Positions 31,330-40,434 of a stretch of DNA of 64,000 nucleotides are shown piece after piece (position 1 is the first letter of the stretch; every line of letters begins with the position of its first letter). This DNA comes from Pycnococcus provasolii (taxonomy: Eukaryota > Chlorophyta > Pseudoscourfieldiophyceae > Pseudoscourfieldiales), in assembly GCA_049487715.1 (NCBI GenBank), contig CP150566.1, positions 124,001-188,000 of the forward strand. The letters are read 5' to 3'. The notes beneath the pieces are model-generated. The model worked only from the letters and a program-made list of their open reading frames with translations. It was not told the origin of the DNA and searched no databases. The position numbers and the translations under genes were made by a program.

Positions 31330-31690
31330 TCGGAGAGAAAAATCTATGATTCTATTCTCGCTGGAGCAAAATTCGGCCCTGAAGCACTCACTGCAAAACC
31401 AACCAAGCCGAAAGTACCGTGCGCCGGATGTCTCAAAGGCAAATGCAAAAAACCGCATAAGCCCAGACACGGAGAACGCGCGGAGCTGGAGCCTGTCTGT
31501 AACGACATCATTATAACAATTGGACCAAACGACAGGTTCTTCCTCTACCATACTGGTCATTTGGATAATTAAGAAACGCACAGACGTTTCGAACGTCGTC
31601 CTGGCGATGGATGGAGAGCACATTGAAGCTCGCCGCGGCGCTACGGGCAGCAAGTGTTGGAAGTCCGCACACATAGTACTCAAGTTTTAA
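31330..31690 (+). mobile_element. Decayed Ty1/copia-type polyprotein fragment (pre-integrase / integrase region)
   Basis: The plus strand reads, in one frame to about 31570, a Cys-containing GAG-pre-integrase-like stretch (PCAGCLKGKCKKPH), then RAELEPVCNDII and RFFLYHTGHLDN. These match the usual copia order of zinc-binding motif, first catalytic Asp segment and following strands. After a TAA the similarity continues in another frame (KKRTDVSNVVLAMDGEHIEA), then stops at 31690. No long terminal repeats, protease or reverse transcriptase are visible nearby, so this is a frame-broken relic. The family call rests on motif order by eye. Confidence 0.5.
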
Positions 31691-32119
31691 AAGAGTAATA
31701 CAATGAATCGATACAGATTTTCTACTTCAATCAACTTTCTAATCAACATGGAGCCGGAAGAAGAAGAACTTCTACCTCCCGCGAGGCCGCAAAGAATCAC
31801 GCGACACATCACACATGAGGTCAGGTGATATGCTTAAGCTACAACGCGAAACTTCGAAAGCCAAACCTCTCGCCTTAGCGAGCGCCGCAGAGAGAGCTCG
31901 GGCCTCGGGGTCCGGGAGGCAGGGACCGGGATAGTTCGGGCCCGCCGGGCCCGGGGAAAGGGAAGGAAAAAGATTCCCTGGCCGCGATGACGTCGTCCAG
32001 TCTCTTCTTCCTACCACCCAAGGTGGTATGATATTTTTGCCCTCCGCGGGTTCCTCCCGTGTGCGTCCGGGCAAACGAATCATTGCCCCGTCCGGTGGTG
32101 GCCGGCGTCTCTGGGCACG

Positions 32120-33808
32120 ATGCCCTCCGCCCGCTCGGCGGAGGGCGGCCTCTTCGCGGCCTCGTCGGCGAAGAGAAACGGCGTCGCGAAGCTGCTGGCG
32201 TGCACGTCCTCGCAAGCGACGGCGCGCGGCCTGCGCGAGGCGACGGAGGCACTCGAGCAAGCGAGCACGGCATCGGCGGCTTCTGAGCTGTTGATGGCGT
32301 TTCGAAACCCGGCAGCGTTCGAGCACCTGATGCACCTGCAGTGCATGGTGCTTGACTCGTGTGCATTTCCAGACGCGAACGACAGGAGATCGATGCGCCG
32401 TTGGGCCGTGAGACTGGTCGCGGCCGTGGCTCTGCCGGTTGATACAGTCGCGTGGGCGGTCCGCGTGCTGCAGGCACTCGACTTGGAAGGGGAACTCAAG
32501 GCGGAGGCACTCGCGGAGATGCACGCGCGCACCAATGCAAAGGTGGCGGATGGCACGGACGTCCCTGAGCCGGACTCGCCTCCGCTTCACTTCTCCGTGC
32601 TGCTCGCTCTGTCTCGGTGCATCGGCGGGCACATAAGCGGCTCGGACGTGCTCGAGCTGTGCGATGACGACGTTGCGCGGAGCTCCTGGGCCGTGCTCGT
32701 CTTGATGGAAAAGGGCGCTAATCTGACAGATGGGAGAAACCTCGTCGTGCTGAGCACGCGACTCCTCTTCAGCCTCACCACCTTTGACGCGCACTGCGGC
32801 GTTGCGACGGAGGTGGCGACGAACAAGCACCTCAAAGAGCTTACGTGTCGATTCGCGAGGCGCAACACCGAGCTATTGAGGGCGGTGATTGAGCTCGACG
32901 CGTTTGATTCCATCGCAAGCGCTGTGCACCCGCTGTTTTCACGAAGCGACGCAGCCGAGGAGGCACACGCAGCGGCGCGGAACGCCTGCAGGCTTGTGCA
33001 CAACCTGCTCCTCTTCTCGACGGAATCGTCGTGCCAGCTCCGAAAGTGCCTCGCGCACTCGCGCTTCTTTTCCGCGGTGCTCGACCCGCACCTTGACGCC
33101 GTCGCCAAAAGTAAGGATGTGGACGCGCGCCCGGCACTCAAGGCGCTCTGCGCGATCACCTTCAAGGTTGGCCCTCTCCGACAACACTACCTCACGAATG
33201 CGCCGCTGCTTGCGAGTGTGCTGGGAACGAGGGAAGACGATGCAACCACGGTTGAGTTGGTGTGCCGCGTCGCTTGCAACCTCGGGCTGCTTCATGCGTC
33301 AGAGGATCATTTCGCATGCCTGAAGGTGACGGTGGAGGCGACCGTAGCAGCGCTTTCGGCAGAGACGCGAGCGTCGGCGTTGAAGCGGTTCTGGATCGAT
33401 ACCGCGACAGCTCCCGTGACGCGAGGCGAGAAGACGCATGCGTGGGTGGTTTCCGTGCTTGGCGACGCGGAGTTTTGCAAGGTGGAGGTGGGAGGATGGC
33501 CCTCTGAGGATGGCTTGAGCCGGAGGCAGCGCCGAAACAGGGTGAGGAAGCAGCGCAGGCAGCAATGGATTAAGCGGTCAGCGATGAGCCTTGCCGATAA
33601 GCTCGTCGCCGCCGCGACGGAGACGGAGACGCGCCTGGTGCATGTGCAGCCGCGCGACATCATGGTATCCCACGAGCACGAGCACGACGAGCACGATTAT
33701 GCTATGGAGTATGAGGATGCGGGCGAAGGCTGGAGCGACTTTGACTTGAACGAGGACGTGCTAGACGAGCTAGACGAGGACGAGAACGAGTCGGAGGAGG
33801 ATTTGTAA
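32120..33808 (+). CDS. Predicted alpha-helical (armadillo-like) protein, unknown function
   Basis: 562 residues from the ATG at 32120. Most of the protein is Ala/Leu-rich paired helices reminiscent of ARM/HEAT repeats (for example VLLALSRCIGG, ALKALCAITFKVG, LVCRVACNLGLLH), but no repeat consensus is strong enough to name a family. A basic segment (RRQRRNRVRKQRRQQW, about residues 475-490) could be a nuclear localisation signal. The C-terminal 50 residues are very acidic (DELDEDENESEEDL). The combination would fit a nuclear scaffold or transport adaptor, which is inference only. A TGTAA word lies at 33836. Confidence 0.7.
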   Translation: MPSARSAEGGLFAASSAKRNGVAKLLACTSSQATARGLREATEALEQASTASAASELLMAFRNPAAFEHLMHLQCMVLDSCAFPDANDRRSMRRWAVRLVAAVALPVDTVAWAVRVLQALDLEGELKAEALAEMHARTNAKVADGTDVPEPDSPPLHFSVLLALSRCIGGHISGSDVLELCDDDVARSSWAVLVLMEKGANLTDGRNLVVLSTRLLFSLTTFDAHCGVATEVATNKHLKELTCRFARRNTELLRAVIELDAFDSIASAVHPLFSRSDAAEEAHAAARNACRLVHNLLLFSTESSCQLRKCLAHSRFFSAVLDPHLDAVAKSKDVDARPALKALCAITFKVGPLRQHYLTNAPLLASVLGTREDDATTVELVCRVACNLGLLHASEDHFACLKVTVEATVAALSAETRASALKRFWIDTATAPVTRGEKTHAWVVSVLGDAEFCKVEVGGWPSEDGLSRRQRRNRVRKQRRQQWIKRSAMSLADKLVAAATETETRLVHVQPRDIMVSHEHEHDEHDYAMEYEDAGEGWSDFDLNEDVLDELDEDENESEEDL

Positions 33809-33835
33809 GTGCCACTACCACTAAGAAGTGGTAGG

Positions 33836-33840
33836 TGTAA
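33836..33840 (+). terminator. TGTAA polyadenylation signal
   Basis: It lies 28 bases after the stop of the helical-repeat gene. Confidence 0.45.
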
Positions 33841-33858
33841 TAACTACTACTAAGGTTG

Positions 33859-34545
33859 TTAAAAGTCACGCCAATTACATTTTCTCCAACCACTAAGTAC
33901 TAACTTACGTGACAATTGTACCACTAGGAAGATAGTGTACCGCCATGGATACCAACAACACGGGAGAGGACGAGTGGCGCCTCTCCCCCTCCCCCCGTGC
34001 ACGAGATCGACCGCCACATCTTTGTACTTTGCGGTGGCAGAGTTCTTGACGACGGCGCGTGCCACAAGGCCAGTCTTCTTAGACACCGACGGCGACAACG
34101 CGTTCATGGGTTGGCTCATACCAGAGCTCCAAACTACACGATCGCCAGCGACGATGCTCACTGGTTTCATCGCTAAAGCGAGAAACCAACATAGCCAAAC
34201 CACCTGTTCAACCTAACCTTGTTCGTATCCTTGATGACACTCATCATCGCGACGACGCTTTCACCACCTGCTTCAAGCAACTTGTCTGCCGGAAAGAAGC
34301 GCATGGCAATGGTCAAGACATGCATGTCCCTGATTTTCTTGGCTTCTGCGATCTCAGCCGCGGAGGGAACATTGCCTTGCATAGTTGCATCTTCCAAGTA
34401 CTCGTGGCGTGAACGGGTCAACGGGCGCCGGGGCTTCGCCGCCGCGGCTGCGAGTGCTGTCGTGCGTGCTTCGCGTGCTATGGTACTTGCACCGAAGCGC
34501 TTGATGCGCTCCTTGAGAGCTTCGTATTACCGTAGGCTACCCTAG
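33859..34545 (-). pseudogene. Two coding-like fragments of an unrecognised gene or element
   Basis: On the minus strand, 34534 to about 34220 reads a protein-like helical segment (KERIKRFGASTIAREA, RSRHEYLEDATMQGNV, MHVLTIAMRFFPADKLLEAGG). It then stops being sensible at a splice-donor-like AAG/GTTAGG. From 34192 a different frame reads a compact domain (KPVSIVAGDRVVWSSG, GLVARAVVKNSATAKYKDVAVDL). Removing the obvious GT...TTTAG stretch (45 nt) does not join the frames. It could be a two-exon gene with another intron, or a decayed transposon or viral fragment. I recognise no family. Confidence 0.3.
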
Positions 34546-34723
34546 TAAGTAGTAAGTACGAGTCCCGACCGGGATCCCCCACAAACGGGCCCTTGCTTGT
34601 TGTCGGATCCAGCATACATACAGTACAGCGCCAGCCATCCAACGACGCATCCCCATTATCCCGACCACCTGCAGGGAGTGACGTGTCGCCTGGAGCCGCC
34701 TAATAATCCGAATAATCCGACCG

Positions 34724-35646
34724 ATGGCGGACGCCGATGACAATGACGCCGATGATGACAACGCGTCGTTCCCGTCCCTGCCGCTGTGTGTTTTATTAGA
34801 GGTGCTAAAGAAGCTCAATGGGCGTGACCTGGCTGTTTTGTCATTATCGGCTAAGACGTTTGGCCTTGGGATCCAACCTTCGTCGTCGTCTTTTTCCCCG
34901 TCGTCGTCGTTGGCATCATCATTGTCGGCTAATGATGACGCCTCATCCTTAACGGAGACCGCGGCGTTCATGGCACTGCGCGCGTTCGCAGCAAGCGTTC
35001 AAACGCAAAGAAGCGTCGTCGCACGCCTCCAGAACGAAAGCTGGAAGCTACTCTGGCATACCGTCTGCGCCGTCGTACAGGCGGTTGACACGCTTCGCGA
35101 CGATGACAAACAAAGGGACCGCGAACTCTCGAACCACGGACTCCAAAACACCGACGCCAAACGACAAGAGGTCTTCGCGAATCTGCCCGCACCGTCGACT
35201 GGACGTCACATGGATGAAGTGCGAAAGTGTGCCATGTGGCTCTGCTTCGAAGGCGTACAAGTCGAGCGGAAGCACCTCAACGACCGCAAACCGTGGGTGA
35301 AACGAGCTGTGAAGGGATACCAGGAGATGCTCTCACGTCTACAACCACATAACATGGCACGAGCGATCCCGCGCGTCGCGCTCGCTGCAAGGAGACTAGC
35401 TGAAGAAGGGATGTGGGAGGCGGCGGCGGAGCTTCTCCTCGCCGTCTTCCCCGCCATCGACGTGCTCGGCGGCGATGTCGCCGCCATCGAAGCTAGAGTA
35501 CACGTCTCGACATTTCTCATTGATCGTATGTACGCCTCGACTTACGTTCGCAGGGGCAACCAACGTGACTCGGAGGACCTCGTCGTCTCCCTCATATGCA
35601 GCAGTGAGGCGGTGCACGCCGCGCGAAGATCATTGGCCAGCAACAC

Positions 35647-35677
<31 letters not shown>

Positions 35678-36658
35678 ACGGGTGGTGCCATGAATGATGC
35701 GAGTGCATTGAATGACGAATGCACTGGCGATAAGAAGGACGCTGGAGAAGCACCAACCACGCTTGCTCCTCAGCACGCGGACAAGGAGGAGCGACTCGCT
35801 GCGGCGCTGATTGCCCATGCGCGCGCGCTTACGCTCACTGCACAGCACATTGGACTGAACGCGATGCCGGAGAACATGTGGCCAAAGATTGAGCCAGTCG
35901 TCAAAATACAGCACCTTTTTGGGGCGATTGCCCAGCAGCGTTCCGACAGCGCACAAGTTGCTTCGACGCGATTCGCCGAGGCACACGCCGTCGCAGAATC
36001 CGCTATGCAGATCTACCGCAGGAAGGGAAATGCTCACAGTTTGGCGGTTGCAAAGGCTGTCAACGCGGAGACGAACTATTGCGAGGCGAGCGCTACGGTA
36101 TCTCAGTTGAGAAACGCACCCGTCGACGTGGCTATTGTGATGCGAATCTTGCGGCTGTGTGCACGAAGCATTCAAGGCTTTCGTGAAGCCATCGATGAAA
36201 TGACGGCGGGCGGCCAGGGTGAGAGCTCAGATTCTGCCATGGCAATGAAGGATCTCGGCAAGACGTACCGATTTTCGAGTCAGCTCTCGACGCTGTTGCC
36301 TCTTGATGCACGACGAACGATTTTCGGCGACGTTGACATGGATCACGAGTCGACACGTTGGTTGCAACGCGCGAAGGATGTGCATGTCGCTCTGAAGGGC
36401 GAACGGCATCCGTTAGCAAGAAATGCGATAAGGCTGGGAGGAGAAGTCAATAGGCAGGGCGATTCCGAATCTGATGAGGAATCAGAGGGTGAAGGAGGAG
36501 ATGTGCCGCAGCAGAGACTAGCACGTGAGGAGACGGGTGCGACGATGCGTTCGAGCACGTTTGCACGCCATCAAAGTCGCGGTCTAAGTGCTCATCACCT
36601 TGATGCCTCATCATCGCCACATCGGCAGCATGGTGACGGTAGGTGCACCGTGCAGTAG
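34724..36658 (+). CDS. F-box-like protein with helical repeats
   Basis: 644 residues from the ATG at 34724. Residues of about 14-45 look like an F-box (LPLCVLLEVLKKLNGRDLAV), the motif that docks to SKP1 in SCF ubiquitin ligases. The rest is mostly helical and TPR-like (for example MWEAAAELLLAVFPAID, ARSIQGFREAIDEM), broken by an Asp tract of about ten residues (35650-35679) and an acidic tail. If the F-box is real, the C-terminal helices would be the substrate-binding part. A TGTAA word follows the stop at 36668. The F-box similarity is weak and by eye. Confidence 0.65.
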
Positions 36659-36822
36659 CAGTAGTCATGTAATATGTACACATTTTTTCACCCCCCTGAA
36701 GATCCCCGAGAATTTCATGCTGTTGGTGCTGTACGTGCCGTAGAGTGCGAACGAACCCTGGTACGACGCCTTGCACTCCTTCGTCGACGCACATTATATT
36801 CCTTCACTCCACACACAGCATC

Positions 36823-38388
36823 ATGGCGGACTCACCGGCGGCTGTGGCAGCGGCTGCGGCGGGCTCTTCAGACTACCCGCTGTTCGCTTCCACTGACGGT
36901 CGTTTCGTTCCCGCTACCGCGACGTCGTTCCCTGCAAAAGGCATCCCACGCGCGCACGCAGAAGACTTCATAGAACAGTATCATTTGCTTGATTACAAGC
37001 CGCGTCTCAACACGTCTTCATACGTGAATGTGGAGTTTGATGGACACGAAAAGAGACTGATGGAGTGCGCGTCGCGCGTGAATATCGCGGATCAAACGAT
37101 ATACCCAGGGAGCTGGGCACTGCACAACGATACCTTGTCGATGGTGGCGCGGCTGTGGAATGCGCCTGAGGACGCATTCGATGCCATCAACAGCTTTCCT
37201 GGTGCCCAGACGGTCGGCTCTACCGAGGCGTGTCTCCTCGCAGGATTGGCGCTAAAGATGCGATGGAGGTCTTGGTATTCGAAGCGATACGGAGTGGACA
37301 AGAGCACCACGCGTGGCATCTTGCCAAATATCGTCATCTCGTCGTGCTATCAAGCGGCTTGGGAAAAGTTCACTCGCTACATGGACGTCGACCTGAAAAT
37401 CGTGCGCCCTCAATTTGACAAGAACGGATTTCGCATTTCCAGCGACGACGTTGCGGAAGCATGCGACGAACGCACGATCGGCGTCGTGGCTATCTTCGGC
37501 AATCACTACTCGGGTGACTTCGATCCAGTCGGCGAGATTTCGAGGCGCCTCGAGCAGCTCAACACTGAAATGGATTGGCAGATTGCAATCCACGTCGACG
37601 CCGCGAGCGGAGGCTTCGTCGCACCATTTCTTCCAGAGGGATCGGTGGAAGCGTGGGATTTTCGCCTACCGAACGTGGTCTCGATTAGTGCGTCTGGTCA
37701 CAAGTTTGGCCTGTCGTCATGCGGAACTGGATGGATCGTGTGGCGTCGTCGTCACGACCTAGCTGAGCATGTCGCAACGTCTGTGACCTACCTCGGGGGA
37801 TGCGGCGAGTCGTACACGCTAAACTTTTCTCGCCCAGCTACGGGCTCCTACATCCAAATGTACAAATTCGCAACGCTTGGCATGGAGGGATACTCACGTG
37901 CAATCGAGAACCAAATGCAGGTTGCATCGTTGATCCGCAAGAAGTTGAGCGAGATGCGTGGCGAGGACAACGTGACACCTCGCTTCCTCATTCTGGATAG
38001 TGCTTATGACACGAGCGAATGCTGCTTGCCCGTCGTATGCGCGATGCTGAATCCTGAATTGGATTTGCCGTACAACGACCAAGATTTGCAGCACGTCGTG
38101 GCTGAAAGGCATTGGTACGTCAGCGCGTACCAGTTGAGCTTTGTGCATCCTAGTACAGATGATGTACAAGCTCTTCTTGACAACGGTCCAACGCAAGATC
38201 AGACGTGCTTTCGCATCGTGGTGAAGTGTTCGCTCACTGCTCATCTTGCAACAGACATCATTGACACGATTCGCGAGACTGTAAGCTTTTTGGATGTCGC
38301 CGGTGCTGGATACGCGAAAATGCACCGAGTCAAGCCGGGTCATGTTCGAAGGGTGTGGACGAAGCCTAACGAGCACGCAGCGTGCTGA
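36823..38388 (+). CDS. gad: Glutamate decarboxylase, PLP-dependent
   Basis: 521 residues from the ATG at 36823. The frame extends 26 codons upstream without another ATG. It would convert glutamate to GABA and CO2 in the cytosol. The group II PLP decarboxylase signature is present: SASGHKFGLSSCGTGW with PLP lysine Lys294, the NFSRPATGSYIQMYKF segment typical of plant and bacterial GADs, the GAQTVGSTEACLL PLP-phosphate region, and HVDAASGG with the ring-stacking Asp. Length is close to plant GADs (about 500). The last 20 residues contain Trp and basic residues (HVRRVWTK), which might be a calmodulin-binding tail, but this is unproven. A TATA-like ATTATATT lies about 30 bp upstream of the ATG. 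Confidence 0.9.
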   Translation: MADSPAAVAAAAAGSSDYPLFASTDGRFVPATATSFPAKGIPRAHAEDFIEQYHLLDYKPRLNTSSYVNVEFDGHEKRLMECASRVNIADQTIYPGSWALHNDTLSMVARLWNAPEDAFDAINSFPGAQTVGSTEACLLAGLALKMRWRSWYSKRYGVDKSTTRGILPNIVISSCYQAAWEKFTRYMDVDLKIVRPQFDKNGFRISSDDVAEACDERTIGVVAIFGNHYSGDFDPVGEISRRLEQLNTEMDWQIAIHVDAASGGFVAPFLPEGSVEAWDFRLPNVVSISASGHKFGLSSCGTGWIVWRRRHDLAEHVATSVTYLGGCGESYTLNFSRPATGSYIQMYKFATLGMEGYSRAIENQMQVASLIRKKLSEMRGEDNVTPRFLILDSAYDTSECCLPVVCAMLNPELDLPYNDQDLQHVVAERHWYVSAYQLSFVHPSTDDVQALLDNGPTQDQTCFRIVVKCSLTAHLATDIIDTIRETVSFLDVAGAGYAKMHRVKPGHVRRVWTKPNEHAAC

Positions 38389-38522
38389 AGTTCTTGCTGC
38401 TTGTTGTTGTTGTACATACCAAGTTACCAACTGACCTCTGGTAGTGAAGAAGGAGAATAGAAGGGAGGGAGGGATTCATGAGTCTGTCACGAAGAATCAT
38501 ATAACAACACGTTAAAGTTCAT

Positions 38523-40247
38523 TCACTCATTTTTAACTAGTGGACACGAGCCTGTGCAAAGCTTTGGACAATACTGTGCCACCACATTGACTCTGCACCA
38601 CGACTCATCGAAGAATCCACAAGTAGCATGATTTGACTCTGTTTCATCGATCGCACGTACCACGTACGGAAGCACGCGCTCGTCAAGATCGGCAAGCTGA
38701 TCTCCAGGTGGCATTTTCGATGCAATCCAGTCGCGTACCGATGCCACGGACGTGTACACGCCGTAAGGCTTTCGGCCCGCCTTGTTGCACTCTGATCCCC
38801 AGCTGACGATGCCAAAAACGCGTGGAGGTGTGCCAGGCGGCGTACATCGCGTCGACGTGAACATGGGCCCACCCGAATCGCCTTGACATGCATCGCATCC
38901 GCCGTCGTCGAAGCCTGCGCAGATCATCGTAGGACCAATCAATCCAACACCCCACTTCGCCTCGCATCGGTCTCGCGAGATGACAGGCACCTCCACCTCG
39001 TTCAGCGTCTCCGTTGGTGTACCGCTCGCATCGCTTCCCCATCCAGCTACCGTGCTCGCACTCGATTCGCAGTACGCTGGATCGTTTTCACGAGTGGCAA
39101 GCGTTGCCACAAGCGTTCGAGATGTCGGCTTTTCAAGAATCAGCACGGCGACGTCGTAGGCATTTGCAGCGCGCGGCATCCCGTCTCCCGTTTGCTCAGG
39201 TTTCAGTGCGACTCTCGTGAATTTTTCATGCGCCCAGATTTGCACGATGCGTCGTGCTTCCTGGCAGACTCTATCTTTCATGCTGTGACAGCCCATGTAC
39301 ACGACTTGATTCACGTGGATCGGACCATGCGGTTTGACGCAGTGCGCGGCTGTTAAAACGACAGTGGGAGCGATCAGCGTGCCGCTGCACTGACCCATGT
39401 ACACGAGCCAAGGATACGCACCGCGTGTCACCTCCTTTGCGATTGGTGACATGATACGAAGTGATAAATCGATCGGCGGGTCGTTTTGACGTTGTTGTTG
39501 AATTTCGTGACCGCTCGTGCATTTCGCCTCAGGCTGGCTGCACGACGTGGTGGTGACGCCTTCTTCCCATCGCTGCGTATCGACGTCAGCGCGATATGGT
39601 ACTGCCCGGCTTACGAGCTGTGCGTTGTTGTTGTTGTTGTTGATGTTGGTGGTGGTGGTGCTGTTGCCTCCTCCACCATTCTGTTCGATGTTCGCACATC
39701 CCACAGTCCTGTCGTAAACGTTTCGCGCGACGATAGGAAGCCCAATGATCTCGCATAGGTTGATGCTACTGTCTTCGATTGTGCGCGTCCGCCGCGTCGT
39801 GACCCTACTGCTGCTAGTCGGTGGAGCGGGCGGTAGCAGTCCATACTTGCCCGTGATGTCCCCAATTGCACAGGCGTACTCACGTGCTCTCGTCGTTGTC
39901 GTGACCACGGCTTCTTCTTGCTGCCGCATGATTTCGTACGCACCGTTACACCCTCCTCGTGTGTAGTCGTTGAAGTTGGTCCAGCCGAGGTACCTTCGAT
40001 ATGGATCGTACATGTTCATTTCGAGAGCCTCTTGACATTCTTGCGTACTTGTTCCCGCGCCGAATCTGCTCATGGGTTTGTCGGCGATGTACATCAGAGT
40101 CGTCGTCGTGCCGTACTGTCCTCCGGTGGCGTCGTAGTTCACTTGCAGGCGCACGGGACTGTACGGATGGACTTGCGTGAGCGAGACATTCGCGATGGCA
40201 CCTAAGTAGGCGAAGGCGGACAGCGGGTACGAACAAGCAGAAGACAT
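38523..40247 (-). CDS. SOD-like / trypsin-like serine protease with ShKT-like tail
   Basis: 574 residues; paralog of the protein at 21565-25017. The N-terminal 230 residues share the degenerate Cu/Zn-SOD-like domain (LGAIANVSLTQ, GDITGKYG, IIGLPIVAR, VGCANI), here with no recognisable metal ligands. A single S1 protease domain follows with an intact triad (TAAHC, YDVAVL, GDSGGP), then a C-terminal ShKT-like Cys motif (YCPKLCTGSC). The ATG at 40247 is the only one before the SOD-like part and gives no signal peptide. A TGA lies 11 codons upstream, so a short upstream exon may be missing. It is convergent with glutamate decarboxylase, 134 bp between stops. Substrate unknown. Confidence 0.85.
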   Translation of the reverse strand: MSSACSYPLSAFAYLGAIANVSLTQVHPYSPVRLQVNYDATGGQYGTTTTLMYIADKPMSRFGAGTSTQECQEALEMNMYDPYRRYLGWTNFNDYTRGGCNGAYEIMRQQEEAVVTTTTRAREYACAIGDITGKYGLLPPAPPTSSSRVTTRRTRTIEDSSINLCEIIGLPIVARNVYDRTVGCANIEQNGGGGNSTTTTNINNNNNNAQLVSRAVPYRADVDTQRWEEGVTTTSCSQPEAKCTSGHEIQQQRQNDPPIDLSLRIMSPIAKEVTRGAYPWLVYMGQCSGTLIAPTVVLTAAHCVKPHGPIHVNQVVYMGCHSMKDRVCQEARRIVQIWAHEKFTRVALKPEQTGDGMPRAANAYDVAVLILEKPTSRTLVATLATRENDPAYCESSASTVAGWGSDASGTPTETLNEVEVPVISRDRCEAKWGVGLIGPTMICAGFDDGGCDACQGDSGGPMFTSTRCTPPGTPPRVFGIVSWGSECNKAGRKPYGVYTSVASVRDWIASKMPPGDQLADLDERVLPYVVRAIDETESNHATCGFFDESWCRVNVVAQYCPKLCTGSCPLVKNE

Positions 40248-40434
40248 GGATCTGTTTCGCAGTATGAGAATTATGTGACTTCACAGGTCCTGCTCAAAAT
40301 GAAATAAGGAGGGAGGATTGGAGGGAAGCTGTAGGGGTAGGGGATTGATGAATCGGGGAAACCAAGGAGGAAGGTGCGGAACAACATGTTAGTACTATGG
40401 TAACTCTTCTGTGGCTTATTCGTCGACGTCGTCA

